The notes under the pieces: generated by a model
Seen by the model: only the letters and a program-made list of their open reading frames with translations
Database searches by the model: none
Told to the model about the DNA's origin: nothing
Program-made: the position numbers and the translations under genes
In this document: piece after piece, positions 23,952 through 33,199 of the stretch
Numbering within the stretch: the stretch's first letter is position 1
Layout: each line of letters opens with the position of its first letter
Source: Halobacteriovoraceae bacterium
GTDB taxonomy: Bacteria; Bdellovibrionota; Bacteriovoracia; Bacteriovoracales; Bacteriovoracaceae
Assembly (NCBI GenBank): GCA_002715375.1
Contig: PAZA01000041.1
Coordinates: 1-41,616, forward strand
Direction: 5' to 3'
Length of the DNA stretch: 41,616 bases

Positions 23952-26685
23952 TTTCCAAAATCCTTATTTCACCTTTTCCAGCATCAACTCTGACTTTCAT
24001 TCCTGTTTTTAGCCTTTCCATAAGTCCACCATCGACCCCAACAATTGTTGGAAGACCTAATTCTCTTGCAACAACAGCTGAGTGTGAAAGAAGACTTCCT
24101 CTTTCAATGAGAAGTCCGGAACTTGAAGGATAGAGGGGAACCCACCCAGGATCTGTTCTCGATGTAACAAGGATTTGTCCATCAAGCTTTTCTGTGTCCT
24201 TTATATCATGGGCAACTAAAACAATGCCTTCAATAATACCAGGACAGCAAGGAGTTCCAAGTAAAACATTTGGATCATCGGAGATCCGTCTTTCACTTTT
24301 AAGAAGGTCGGCATCTTCCATTAAGCTTACATAGTTTCCAGAAGCAGAAGCGGCTCCATAAGTTAAAAAACGATCAGGTGGAGGAGGAGAGCTTTCAAAT
24401 TTTTCATATTCTTTTTTTCTGGAGAGTGAGATTTCTTTTAAATTAAGACCTAAGGCCCTCCCTTCAATAAAGCCTCTTATTTCTTCCACTGTTAAATAAA
24501 AGATATCACTTTCTTCTTGAAGAACATTCATTTTTTCAAGATGGCCACCTATCGCCCGGAAAATATGCCTTGCAATTCCAAAAATTTTTGTTCGATCAAA
24601 ACGCAGGTTTTCTCTATTTTTAACGGCCCTTCTGGTTTGATTGAGAATCCAATAATAGATCATTCTACGCCAACCACCAATATGCTTTTCTATTTCTTTT
24701 TCCCCGTTGGCCCTGATTTCTCGTTCTCTTTTTTCCATTTCTTTTATGGAATAGCTTTTAGACTTTATATAGCTAATAATAGCGTTGATGACAAAGCTTG
24801 GGTCATCGTGAAGGTCCTTTGATTCGAGCTTCAATTCAGCTACACACCGAAAACCGTATTGGTCTAAATAGTGGTCTAATTTTTCTTTAAATTCTTTAAA
24901 CTTAGTAGGTTCTTTTTTTAATTGTTTCCAAACTTCATCTGGTGGAGTTTCAAGAAGCCAGTTTTTAAGTTCATGATTTGACTTTATATTATCAATCCAA
25001 TCACTTATAGACATAAGCATCTTTGTCGGCTCTGTACTTCTTAAGTCTCCTTCTCCACAAAGGAGGTCATTTTGAAGGTTTCCCGCTTTATCCTCGTCCA
25101 AGTTGACCCAATTTGTGGTAAGCTTTTTTAAAAGGCCAAAGAAAATCATACAAAGGTAGTCATTAATAATGGGTGCTTTCCAATCTTTTAATATTTGATT
25201 TTCTAATTGTTCATAAATTTCCATGAGTTTAGGAAGAGATATCTGGGTGAAGTCGGTCTTCTTGATATTATTATAGACAGAGTTGAAATTCATCTGGAAT
25301 GAATCAATAATATAATCCATTTTTATAAAGCGCCAAATCGTTTTTGTATAAACGCCAATCTTAAACGTTAAGGAATATTCGGGGGGATTGGCCATAAAGT
25401 CAAAGAGACTTCTTATTTCAGGTTTTAAGTTTTGTTTAACACCCATCATAGTATCCATGAAACCCGCATTACCACTGCTTCCTGGAAGGAGGAGGACTAT
25501 TTTATACCAATTAATGAGGTTATAATAGACATGACCTCTCATAGAAAGAAGCATATTCCTGAATTGGTTTTCATGCTCTTCAACGACTTTTGGTGAAATT
25601 CCCATAACTTCGCAAAATTGCCTATAAACTTCTCTATAGGCGTAACTTGCGAAGGTGAAAGTAAGAGGGCTTGTTACACCACTATAACTTTCAATAATAT
25701 TTGAGTTATCCCATAGTGTGGCCTCATGGCCATTTATATTAGGATTAAAAAATGAGTCAGGGGGGAGTGTTGTAATAGGTCTTGTTTGAAGAAGATAAAG
25801 GGTCTCTTTTTCAATGGCCCATTCAACATCCTGAGGCATTTTATGGAGAACTTCTAGTTTTAAAACAAGTTGCGATATTTCTTTAATTTGTTTTTCAGTA
25901 AGAGAGCTTTCCTCCCATTTGTCCTCTGTAAGGCTTTTCTTTTCAAGACCTCCGTTTGGGTCTTGATAAAATGCTTCGTTCTTTTTGGCCAGTTTGGATT
26001 CATAAGTCATGGCCTTCCTGTTAACGGTATAGTTATCAGCATCAAGGGCACCACTAACAAGCCCTTCACCCTGGCCATAGACACTTTCAATAATAAGATT
26101 TTCCCTATCTAATGGGTGGATTGGGTTTCTTGAAAAAGAAACACCACTCATTTCAGAGTTAACCATTTTTTGAATAACGACTCCAACCGCCATTCCTTCC
26201 ATCGGGAGTCCATTTGTCATTCTGTAATGAAGACATCTCTCAGAGTAAGCACTGGCCCAACAAAGCTTAAGCGACCTTAAAATTTTATCTATTCCTTTTT
26301 GAAAAAGATAAGACGAAAATTGTCCAGCGAAAGAATGGTCTTTTGAGTCCTCATCAAGTCCACTAGACCTTACGGCCACAAAACTGTCGGTTAGGTTATT
26401 TTCTGATAACTTTTCTTTTAAATCAGCTTTAAAGGCATCATCAAAAATACCTTTCATCAATGTTTCTTCGACTCTTTTTGAAAAATTAGCGAGCTCTTCT
26501 CCCTCTTCTCTCTCTAAAACGAAACCATTTGTTAATTTAAAGTTTTCAAAAACCTTTGAGGATACACAGACCCAAGGAGGAACAGGAAGATCCTCCTTGG
26601 TCATAAGGTAAAGGTTTTTGGCCTTTCCTCCACCATAAGAAGAGAGCTCTTCAAGGGATTGATTTTTGGTTAATATCATGACCAT
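23941..26685 (-). CDS. PEP-synthase/rifampicin-phosphotransferase-like dikinase
   Basis: Large cytosolic enzyme (914 residues) of the PEP synthase/PPDK superfamily. It has an N-terminal ATP-grasp domain (GGGKAKNL near 19, VRSSGLDEDSKDHSFAGQ near 105, QDVEWAIEKETLYLLQTRPI near 300), a long central substrate domain (about 320-790) and a C-terminal swivelling phosphohistidine domain with LLSHSAVVARELGLPTIVG, where H868 is the likely phosphocarrier. The C-terminal PEP/pyruvate barrel of true PEP synthases is absent, so the layout resembles rifampicin phosphotransferase (ATP-grasp, substrate domain, His domain). It probably transfers phosphate to an alcohol of a small molecule. It overlaps the GNAT gene by 11 bases, and its ATG is one base after the UbiA stop. 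Confidence 0.83.
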   Translation of the reverse strand: MVMILTKNQSLEELSSYGGGKAKNLYLMTKEDLPVPPWVCVSSKVFENFKLTNGFVLEREEGEELANFSKRVEETLMKGIFDDAFKADLKEKLSENNLTDSFVAVRSSGLDEDSKDHSFAGQFSSYLFQKGIDKILRSLKLCWASAYSERCLHYRMTNGLPMEGMAVGVVIQKMVNSEMSGVSFSRNPIHPLDRENLIIESVYGQGEGLVSGALDADNYTVNRKAMTYESKLAKKNEAFYQDPNGGLEKKSLTEDKWEESSLTEKQIKEISQLVLKLEVLHKMPQDVEWAIEKETLYLLQTRPITTLPPDSFFNPNINGHEATLWDNSNIIESYSGVTSPLTFTFASYAYREVYRQFCEVMGISPKVVEEHENQFRNMLLSMRGHVYYNLINWYKIVLLLPGSSGNAGFMDTMMGVKQNLKPEIRSLFDFMANPPEYSLTFKIGVYTKTIWRFIKMDYIIDSFQMNFNSVYNNIKKTDFTQISLPKLMEIYEQLENQILKDWKAPIINDYLCMIFFGLLKKLTTNWVNLDEDKAGNLQNDLLCGEGDLRSTEPTKMLMSISDWIDNIKSNHELKNWLLETPPDEVWKQLKKEPTKFKEFKEKLDHYLDQYGFRCVAELKLESKDLHDDPSFVINAIISYIKSKSYSIKEMEKREREIRANGEKEIEKHIGGWRRMIYYWILNQTRRAVKNRENLRFDRTKIFGIARHIFRAIGGHLEKMNVLQEESDIFYLTVEEIRGFIEGRALGLNLKEISLSRKKEYEKFESSPPPPDRFLTYGAASASGNYVSLMEDADLLKSERRISDDPNVLLGTPCCPGIIEGIVLVAHDIKDTEKLDGQILVTSRTDPGWVPLYPSSSGLLIERGSLLSHSAVVARELGLPTIVGVDGGLMERLKTGMKVRVDAGKGEIRILENDN

Positions 26686-26686
26686 G

Positions 26687-27556
26687 TTATGATCCCCCCT
26701 TAAAACTTATAAATAAGGAAATAGGGCCGCACCACAGATGAATTAGTAAAGAAAGTGTTGCGATACCTTCTACAATCTTATATTTTTCCGGTTTAAAAAA
26801 TATTAAAAGAAATGAAGCGACACATAGTAATTGAAATGAAGCAAGAAGTGGAAAATATCCAAGTTGCAAAGCTCCAAACCAGGCCACAACTGATGTTCCT
26901 ATGACAATCGTAAATGTATTAAATGGTCCATAGGTGACAAGATATGTTCCAAGAATTGGATCCGCTTTTGGGTCGAGTTTTCGGCAAACTTCATAGGTGA
27001 AGAATGATCCTAGGATGGTTGTTCCGAGAGCAAGTATTGTGCCGTAATTATTGCTTTGATTATAAAGTAAAGCAGGAAAGGCAGCGACGGCCAACATAAG
27101 AATTTGGTGAGAAATAGCATAAATTAAAGGCCTCTCGTTTAGCCATTTTGGAATAAAAAACTCTTTATACATTAGCCCTAGCCATGCAGTTATTAGCAAG
27201 TAGCATAAGCCTGATTCAATATTTTTAAAAATTAAGAGTGCTATAGATTGAAGAATCATAAAAATATAAATAAATTTAATCATGCCCAAAACTTGCTCGA
27301 CTTTTAAAAGACCTCGTGGAAGAGGCCTGTCTGGATGGGCGACCTTATCTTTTTCAAAATCTTTCACTTCATCCATCATTCTTAAAATGGCAAAGCAAAG
27401 AAATAAACCAAAAAAGCCAATGATGAATAAAGGAGCTTCTTCAATATTTATTTTTATATTACCAAAAACAAAGCTAGAACTTGTAATCCCTCCAACTAAA
27501 AGGGCGTAAACAACAACAGGTATCCTTTCTTTTATGAAAGTAAGCCAATTTTTCAT
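26687..27556 (-). CDS. UbiA-family prenyltransferase
   Basis: Polytopic inner-membrane prenyltransferase: about eight or nine hydrophobic helices in 289 residues and the Asp-rich signature RMMDEVKDFEKDKVAHPDRPLPRG (near residues 60-85), which binds the prenyl diphosphate through Mg2+. I start at ATG 27556, where ATGA overlaps the ligase stop and AAGGAA sits upstream; an ATG at 27565 is the alternative. The family attaches prenyl chains to aromatic or lipid acceptors (quinones, haem O, DGGGP, chlorophyll). Nothing here tells the acceptor, but the operon partners suggest a specialised product rather than ubiquinone. Confidence 0.88.
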   Translation of the reverse strand: MKNWLTFIKERIPVVVYALLVGGITSSSFVFGNIKINIEEAPLFIIGFFGLFLCFAILRMMDEVKDFEKDKVAHPDRPLPRGLLKVEQVLGMIKFIYIFMILQSIALLIFKNIESGLCYLLITAWLGLMYKEFFIPKWLNERPLIYAISHQILMLAVAAFPALLYNQSNNYGTILALGTTILGSFFTYEVCRKLDPKADPILGTYLVTYGPFNTFTIVIGTSVVAWFGALQLGYFPLLASFQLLCVASFLLIFFKPEKYKIVEGIATLSLLIHLWCGPISLFISFKGGS

Positions 27557-28965
27557 AAGCCACATTTCCTTAATGATTCAACTCTATTAATTCTAGATCT
27601 ATGTCTTATATCCCTGATAATTTTTCCGTGAAAAATTTCACTAATTGCAGGGAATTCTTTCTGAATGCTTTCTTCTTTACCCTTAAGTTTTTCTCCAACT
27701 AAAATAAGTCTTTTTTCTTTTGGGTGAGTGGTAATAAATGAAAGGCTAGATTTAAGAAATTGATAAACACTTTGTTCAAGTTCAAACTCTTCTTTGGGTT
27801 GACCGGATCGACCAGAATACCACATAACGGAATCTTCCTGTTTAATTCGGTCTCCCATATTATGCCAAATCCTTCCATTTTCGTCTTTTCTTTTATTTTT
27901 TCTATTTTCTTCTTCATTTCCTATATAGCGCGGGCAAACATGGTCTCCTGCAACCCAAAGTGCATCTTTTTCATTTTGAACACTTATATCTGATACAGGT
28001 TTTCCTAAACAGAGTGTTTGAAAATATCCTTTCTCTTTGGATTTTGAAATGGCATCTTTTAAATCAACCACACCAACAGGTTCTGCTTCACTGCTACCAT
28101 AGACATGAGTCCATTCGGCTGAAGGCCACTTTTTTATGGCATCTTCAAAAATCCAGATATCAGTTAAGGCCCCACCTATATGAGCACCTTTAAGGTTTGG
28201 TAAATGAGCATACTTAATAAGGTGCATAAGGTAAGAAGGTCCTGATGTTACGGTTTCTGGTTTTAGTTCATCAGGAAGTTCGTCAAGCTTTTTAAAATTT
28301 TTCTCTGACCATTTCATTGGCATTATGAGAGATGGTCTTCCGGAAGCAAGGTTTAAAAATACAAAGTTAGCGAAAACACACAAATCAGTGCCTTTGTGTT
28401 TATCAATTTCTAAGACCTTATTTAAAATTCTATGTTGATGGACAAGGTATCCTTGATTTCTAACAACTCCTTTGGGGTCTCCTGTCGTACCCGTCGTGAA
28501 TGTAATAATACCTGGAGTATTGCCTTCAACATTTTCCAAAATAAATTTATCATCTGAAGGGATGGGCTTTTTAAATAAAGATGGCCCGATCCATTTGTCA
28601 ATATTCCTAACACCTTTGACTCGAAGACCCCACAACTTACCAATTAGCCCACTAAAAAATAATTTTGGTTTCACTTCGTTAATAACTTTTTCGATATTTT
28701 TAATTGGCATCCATGGTTCAACTAAAATTGCGGTTGCACCTAAAGAAAGAATTCCAATAACGAGAGAGTAAAGCCTTGGTCCTGGAAACTCTTGAAGAAG
28801 AATCGTATCCCCTGGTCTCATACCTTCCTTTCTTAATTCACTTTGGGCAAGCGTGCTCATTCTAGATAATTCTCTAAAAGTTGTTTTATTCCCTTTAAAA
28901 TCGAAAAGGGCAATGGTCTCAGGCTTTTCTTTCGCCTGTTTAAAAAAGAGTTCGGTGCAGTTCAT
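27553..28965 (-). CDS. AMP-forming acyl/aryl ligase, OleC-like
   Basis: ANL-superfamily adenylate-forming enzyme. The P-loop TFTTGTTGDPKGVVRN is near residue 165, the adenine motif VYGSSEAEPVG near 290, and the hinge region MGDRIKQEDSVMWYSGR near 390. The YGSSEAEPVG block and the following CLGKPV recall OleC-type ligases (beta-lactone synthetase family), but this is by eye. ATG 28965 is used because GAGGAA sits 7 bases before it; the frame extends to a TTG at 28989 without a good ribosome binding site. It heads the four-gene overlapping operon and would supply the activated acid, or form a lactone. Confidence 0.82.
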   Translation of the reverse strand: MNCTELFFKQAKEKPETIALFDFKGNKTTFRELSRMSTLAQSELRKEGMRPGDTILLQEFPGPRLYSLVIGILSLGATAILVEPWMPIKNIEKVINEVKPKLFFSGLIGKLWGLRVKGVRNIDKWIGPSLFKKPIPSDDKFILENVEGNTPGIITFTTGTTGDPKGVVRNQGYLVHQHRILNKVLEIDKHKGTDLCVFANFVFLNLASGRPSLIMPMKWSEKNFKKLDELPDELKPETVTSGPSYLMHLIKYAHLPNLKGAHIGGALTDIWIFEDAIKKWPSAEWTHVYGSSEAEPVGVVDLKDAISKSKEKGYFQTLCLGKPVSDISVQNEKDALWVAGDHVCPRYIGNEEENRKNKRKDENGRIWHNMGDRIKQEDSVMWYSGRSGQPKEEFELEQSVYQFLKSSLSFITTHPKEKRLILVGEKLKGKEESIQKEFPAISEIFHGKIIRDIRHRSRINRVESLRKCGL

Positions 28966-29031
28966 AAAACGATTCCTCTTAGTATTCAATTTATCGGTGA
29001 TTAAAGATTAACTTTGATAAGTAAAATATAA

Positions 29032-29062
29032 ATTATAAAATTGATGGAAGTTTTTTTGTCAG
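29032..29062 (-). promoter_or_regulatory. Candidate promoter of the ligase-UbiA-dikinase-GNAT operon
   Basis: On the minus strand CTGACA (29057-29062; 5/6) is followed after 19 bases by a perfect TATAAT (29032-29037), 66 bases before the ligase ATG. The spacing is slightly long. Confidence 0.4.
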
Positions 29063-29082
29063 GAGTTTGATGAAAATATAAT
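29056..29082 (+). promoter_or_regulatory. Candidate promoter of the CheA-like kinase gene
   Basis: TTGTCA (29056-29061) and a perfect TATAAT (29077-29082) are 15 bases apart, which is short. Its -35 shares bases with the -35 of the divergent operon promoter, so RNA polymerase binding on the two sides could compete. Confidence 0.3.
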
Positions 29083-29152
29083 TTAAATTAAGCGTTTAAG
29101 TCTACTTTTTTTAAACACTTTTTCACCGATGAGTCTGTTAGAGGTGGAAAGT

Positions 29153-32100
29153 TTGAAATATAAAAGTTTAAGAAAAATTTATATTAACTTTGTTTTTGCC
29201 AGCTTAATAGTTGCGCTTAATATTGGTGGAAACAAATTAAGTGCTAAAGAGGGTGAAATAAAAAGTGAATTGGCATTTAAGGCCAAAAATGGCGTGCTAA
29301 ATCTAAACGAGTACGATTTTAAAAATAAAGGAAATTTAATTTTAAAGGGAGAGTGGTTATTCTTCTGGGAAAAGTTACTGAATCCTGAAAGTTTACAATT
29401 AGATAAAGTAAAAAAAGATTCTCAGTTGATAGAATTTCCTGGGTTTTGGAATCATTTAAAGCATAAAAAAAATAAATCACAAAATAATACTAAAGCAACT
29501 TATGGGCCTATGGGCTTTGGAACATTCCTTTTAAAAGTGGAGGGGCTTAAAAAACCAACAAACTTGGGGATTTCAATAGAAAGTTTTTCATCCAATTATA
29601 AAATCTATATTATTCAAAATAATAAAATTCAAAGCTTGGGAGGAAAAGGGGAGGTTGGTTCTACAAAAAGTCAAACGATACCCCAGTTAGGTCCTGAATT
29701 TAATGATTTTAATATTGTTCCAGGAGACTTTTATATTCTTATTCATGGATCGAATTTTCACTATAGAGGTGGGGGCCTCATAAATGGAATGAAAATAGGT
29801 TTAAAAGAAAGCATAAAAAAAGAGTTTTATAATAATAAAGTTCAAAAATTCTTTACTCTTGGGATTTTTCTCATAATGTCCCTTTACCATTTTGGACTTT
29901 TTATCCAAAGAAGAGAAGACAAGGGTAGTTTTTGGTTTGCTATTTTTTGTATGATTGTTGTTTTAAGGTTTTTATCCAACGATTCTTACTTTGATGGTGT
30001 CTTAAGTAAGGGAAATCTTTTTTCTTTTCATTTAAATAGAAAAATAGAGTTTTTAACATTTTATTTGGGTGGACCGGTCTTTTTTGAATTTCTAAAGTAT
30101 TTGTTTCCTGATTATTTTAAAAAGATAATTATGAATAGTTTGTGGGGAATTAGTGGCATTTTTGGAGTCATGGTCGTTTTATTACCTCCTGTTTTGTTTT
30201 CCAAAACGCTCCCCTTTTATCAGCTTTTTGTCCTTTTATTTTTTATTGTTTTAATTATTCAAATGTTAAGGGCCGTTTTTAATAAAACAATTTATTCAAA
30301 AATTTGTTTAATGGGAATAGGGTTTTTTATATTTGGAACGGTTTGGGATATTTTAATCGCTTCTCAGGTTATTACGGCTCCTGAGATAGCCGCCTATACA
30401 AGCATCGCATTTGTTTTTATTCAAAGTTATATTTTATCAAAAAAGTTTTCCTACGCATATGATATGGCGGAAAAATTAAGTTTGCATTTGGAAAAAGAGG
30501 TAGAGATTAGGACTGAAGAAGCTATCCATGCAAAAAATGAAGCTATCGATTCGGAAAGAAAAACCTCCAACTTATTAAATAACATGGGTCAAAGTGTTTT
30601 TACTATCAATTCAAATGGTTTAATCCTAAGTCCTGTTTCTCATTTTTCAAAAACTATCTTTAATGAATCTATTGAGGGAAAAGATGTCTTTGAAACTTTT
30701 TATAAAAGCTTAGATAAAAAAAGTGAATCTTATAGCACTATGCTATTTTCTTTTTATACCATATTTGGAGCAGATAGTTTGCAATGGGATTTGATGAAAG
30801 ATCATTTTCCAAAAAAAGTCCATCTCAATTTAAATATAGATGGTGTTGAGGTGGTAAAAATTCTCTCCAGTAAGTTGTATCCATTGTGGAATGAAAATGA
30901 AGTTCTGGAAAGATTAATGTTTGTAGTGGAAGATATAACTCAATTTGAAAAATTGGAAAAAGAAATTGAGGAACAGAAAAAAAATTCATTAAAAAATATT
31001 CAACGTTTACAGGAGCTTGCAAAAAATAGTAAGGATGACTTAGTTCCATTTTTTCAAATAAGTTCAAAAATGCTATCAGACACTCTAAATCTTTCTAAAT
31101 TAATGAGATCAAAAAATAGCCTTGGGGAATCTATAGAGGATGCCCAGAAAATGCTTAGGATTCTTCATACCCTAAAGGGAAATGCCCGTGTTTGTAATTT
31201 TACAGGCATTTCCTCATTAACTCATGAACTTGAGGGATATATACAGGGCATAACCCAAAAAGATGATTTCGATGCATCAATAGATTCAAGTGAATTAAAT
31301 ATTATTGTTCAAAAAATATATGAACTTCAAGGTGAATTAAGCCGTTATGTTAAGTCCGCACAAGAAGTCTTTAATTTGGAGTTTCAAGACGATTTAAAAT
31401 TTAAAGAAAAAATTCACGAGTTATTTAAAAACCTTGAAATGATTATCGCAAAATCTTACTTCCGAAAAGATAAAATTGATAAACTGTTGATTGATGATGC
31501 ATTAGTTTATGAAAAGATCTACGATGAGTCCAGGCCATCTTATTTTGAAGATTTGTATGAAAAAGAGTTATCCGCGGTACTCCATTCTCTTAAAGGATTG
31601 GCCAGAGGAATTGATGAGAGGGATTTATCCGGTCAAATTCACCTTCTAGAAAATGGAATCCAATATTACAAAAAGGAAGTTATTTTCAACTATGCCACTT
31701 TTAAAGAAGATTTTTCTGACCCGCTGAGCAGTTCAAGGCAGCACACATTAAGTATTTTGTCAGAGTCTGATTATTTCAAGCCTCTCGAAATAGATGAAGA
31801 TAACTGGAGTAACTCGATTGTTCAACTCTCAAAGCTTATGACAGATTTTAATAGGTATGATAACTATAATGATATTAATCATCTTGTTTACGGTGTTTAC
31901 ACTCAATTTTCAAGCCTGAAGGTTGAATATATACCCATGATATTCAGGCTCTTTTTTAATGGTTTGGAGCAAAAATCGGGATTTCCTAAGTCATTAATCG
32001 ATTACTTTTTTAAACAAATTTGGGTTTTTGTTTTTTTTATCTGTCAATTTGATAATGGGTATAAATTGAATATGCTAGATAGAGATCTATTACTAAAGGT

Positions 32101-33199
32101 TTTAGAGGGAGATACCTCCATCGAAGACTTAAAGGAAAAGTTTTATAATACAATTATATTCAAGATTTTAGATAATTATATTAGCAGAGGTAAAGAGATA
32201 GATAGCTTTTTTAAACCTTTGATGGAACTCTTTAATTGTTCAAAACGCGACATAGCAAACTCTCTTGTTACCAGGATAAATTTAAAGCTATATAATAAAG
32301 ATTTGAATTATGCCTTTCGAAAAGAAATGTCCGGTTATTCAATAAAGGATATTAAAATTCAAAAAAACAAGGAAGAATTCACTTTTTTAAATCAAATGAA
32401 CTTGTTGTTTGAAGAGAAAGACTTTACTTGGATTCATTATTTAAAAAGATATGACGTATTGAGAGTTTTGGAGAGCTTCTCTATCGAAAAAGGTGATCAT
32501 AAGAAGGAGCATAAACCTGATATGAAAGAGGTTCTCATTGAAAATTCTATTACTTTTAAAGAAGAGTTGAAAAACCTCGTTGTAAATAAGAACTTAATAA
32601 CAAATGAAAAGTTTGAAGAATTGTTTGACAAGCTCTTTGAGTTACCAGTTAAGTATTCTTTTAATAAATTTAAAGGACTTGTTCAGGAGGTTTCGCAAGC
32701 GCTTGGAAAGAAGGTTAATTTAAATATAGAAGGGATCGAAGGAAGTCTTGAAAAAGAAAAATTACAATCTTTACACGAAGCTGTTATTCATTTAATTAGG
32801 AACTCCTTAGATCATGGAATTGAAAGTCCCAGCAGTAGGCTAGAAAAAGGTAAAAATGAAATAGGAAAAATAGAAATTAATTGTTACAGGAATAAGAATG
32901 ATGATCTTGTCATTAAGCTAGAGGATGATGGCCGGGGAATAGATTTAAACAGGTTAATAGAAAAGGCCAAGAAAAATAATTTTATAAAAGATGATGATAT
33001 TAAAAAAATGACAGAAAAAGAAAAGGTTAATTTGATTTTCCTTCCAAATCTCTCCACCAAGGAAAAAGTTTCAGAAATTTCTGGCCGTGGAGTAGGAATG
33101 GATGCTGTTAAAAAAATTCTTATAGAAATAGGAGGAGATATAAAGATAGAAAATAATTTAGGTCATGGTACAGCATTTATTATTACGATTGCATCTTAA
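29153..33199 (+). CDS. Large CheA-like sensor kinase: DISM, 7TM, PAS, two HPt-like segments, HATPase
   Basis: Numbering is from ATG 29129. I prefer the TTG at 29153 (codon 9) because GAGG lies 8 bases before it and it gives a cleaner signal peptide. Residues about 55-230 resemble the extracellular DISM ligand-binding domain (GEWLFFWEKLL, FGTFLLKVEGL). About 240-450 are seven hydrophobic helices, and about 480-610 look PAS-like. HTLKGNAR (H680) is a clear HPt phosphorylation motif and HSLKGLAR (H819) a second one. The C-terminal part (about 1160-1355) is a CheA-type ATPase with N-box RNSLDHGIESP (N1225), DGRGID and SGRGVGMDAV (near 1319). There is no CheW-like domain and no receiver domain. 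A partner response regulator is not in the window. Confidence 0.85.
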   Translation: MKYKSLRKIYINFVFASLIVALNIGGNKLSAKEGEIKSELAFKAKNGVLNLNEYDFKNKGNLILKGEWLFFWEKLLNPESLQLDKVKKDSQLIEFPGFWNHLKHKKNKSQNNTKATYGPMGFGTFLLKVEGLKKPTNLGISIESFSSNYKIYIIQNNKIQSLGGKGEVGSTKSQTIPQLGPEFNDFNIVPGDFYILIHGSNFHYRGGGLINGMKIGLKESIKKEFYNNKVQKFFTLGIFLIMSLYHFGLFIQRREDKGSFWFAIFCMIVVLRFLSNDSYFDGVLSKGNLFSFHLNRKIEFLTFYLGGPVFFEFLKYLFPDYFKKIIMNSLWGISGIFGVMVVLLPPVLFSKTLPFYQLFVLLFFIVLIIQMLRAVFNKTIYSKICLMGIGFFIFGTVWDILIASQVITAPEIAAYTSIAFVFIQSYILSKKFSYAYDMAEKLSLHLEKEVEIRTEEAIHAKNEAIDSERKTSNLLNNMGQSVFTINSNGLILSPVSHFSKTIFNESIEGKDVFETFYKSLDKKSESYSTMLFSFYTIFGADSLQWDLMKDHFPKKVHLNLNIDGVEVVKILSSKLYPLWNENEVLERLMFVVEDITQFEKLEKEIEEQKKNSLKNIQRLQELAKNSKDDLVPFFQISSKMLSDTLNLSKLMRSKNSLGESIEDAQKMLRILHTLKGNARVCNFTGISSLTHELEGYIQGITQKDDFDASIDSSELNIIVQKIYELQGELSRYVKSAQEVFNLEFQDDLKFKEKIHELFKNLEMIIAKSYFRKDKIDKLLIDDALVYEKIYDESRPSYFEDLYEKELSAVLHSLKGLARGIDERDLSGQIHLLENGIQYYKKEVIFNYATFKEDFSDPLSSSRQHTLSILSESDYFKPLEIDEDNWSNSIVQLSKLMTDFNRYDNYNDINHLVYGVYTQFSSLKVEYIPMIFRLFFNGLEQKSGFPKSLIDYFFKQIWVFVFFICQFDNGYKLNMLDRDLLLKVLEGDTSIEDLKEKFYNTIIFKILDNYISRGKEIDSFFKPLMELFNCSKRDIANSLVTRINLKLYNKDLNYAFRKEMSGYSIKDIKIQKNKEEFTFLNQMNLLFEEKDFTWIHYLKRYDVLRVLESFSIEKGDHKKEHKPDMKEVLIENSITFKEELKNLVVNKNLITNEKFEELFDKLFELPVKYSFNKFKGLVQEVSQALGKKVNLNIEGIEGSLEKEKLQSLHEAVIHLIRNSLDHGIESPSSRLEKGKNEIGKIEINCYRNKNDDLVIKLEDDGRGIDLNRLIEKAKKNNFIKDDDIKKMTEKEKVNLIFLPNLSTKEKVSEISGRGVGMDAVKKILIEIGGDIKIENNLGHGTAFIITIAS

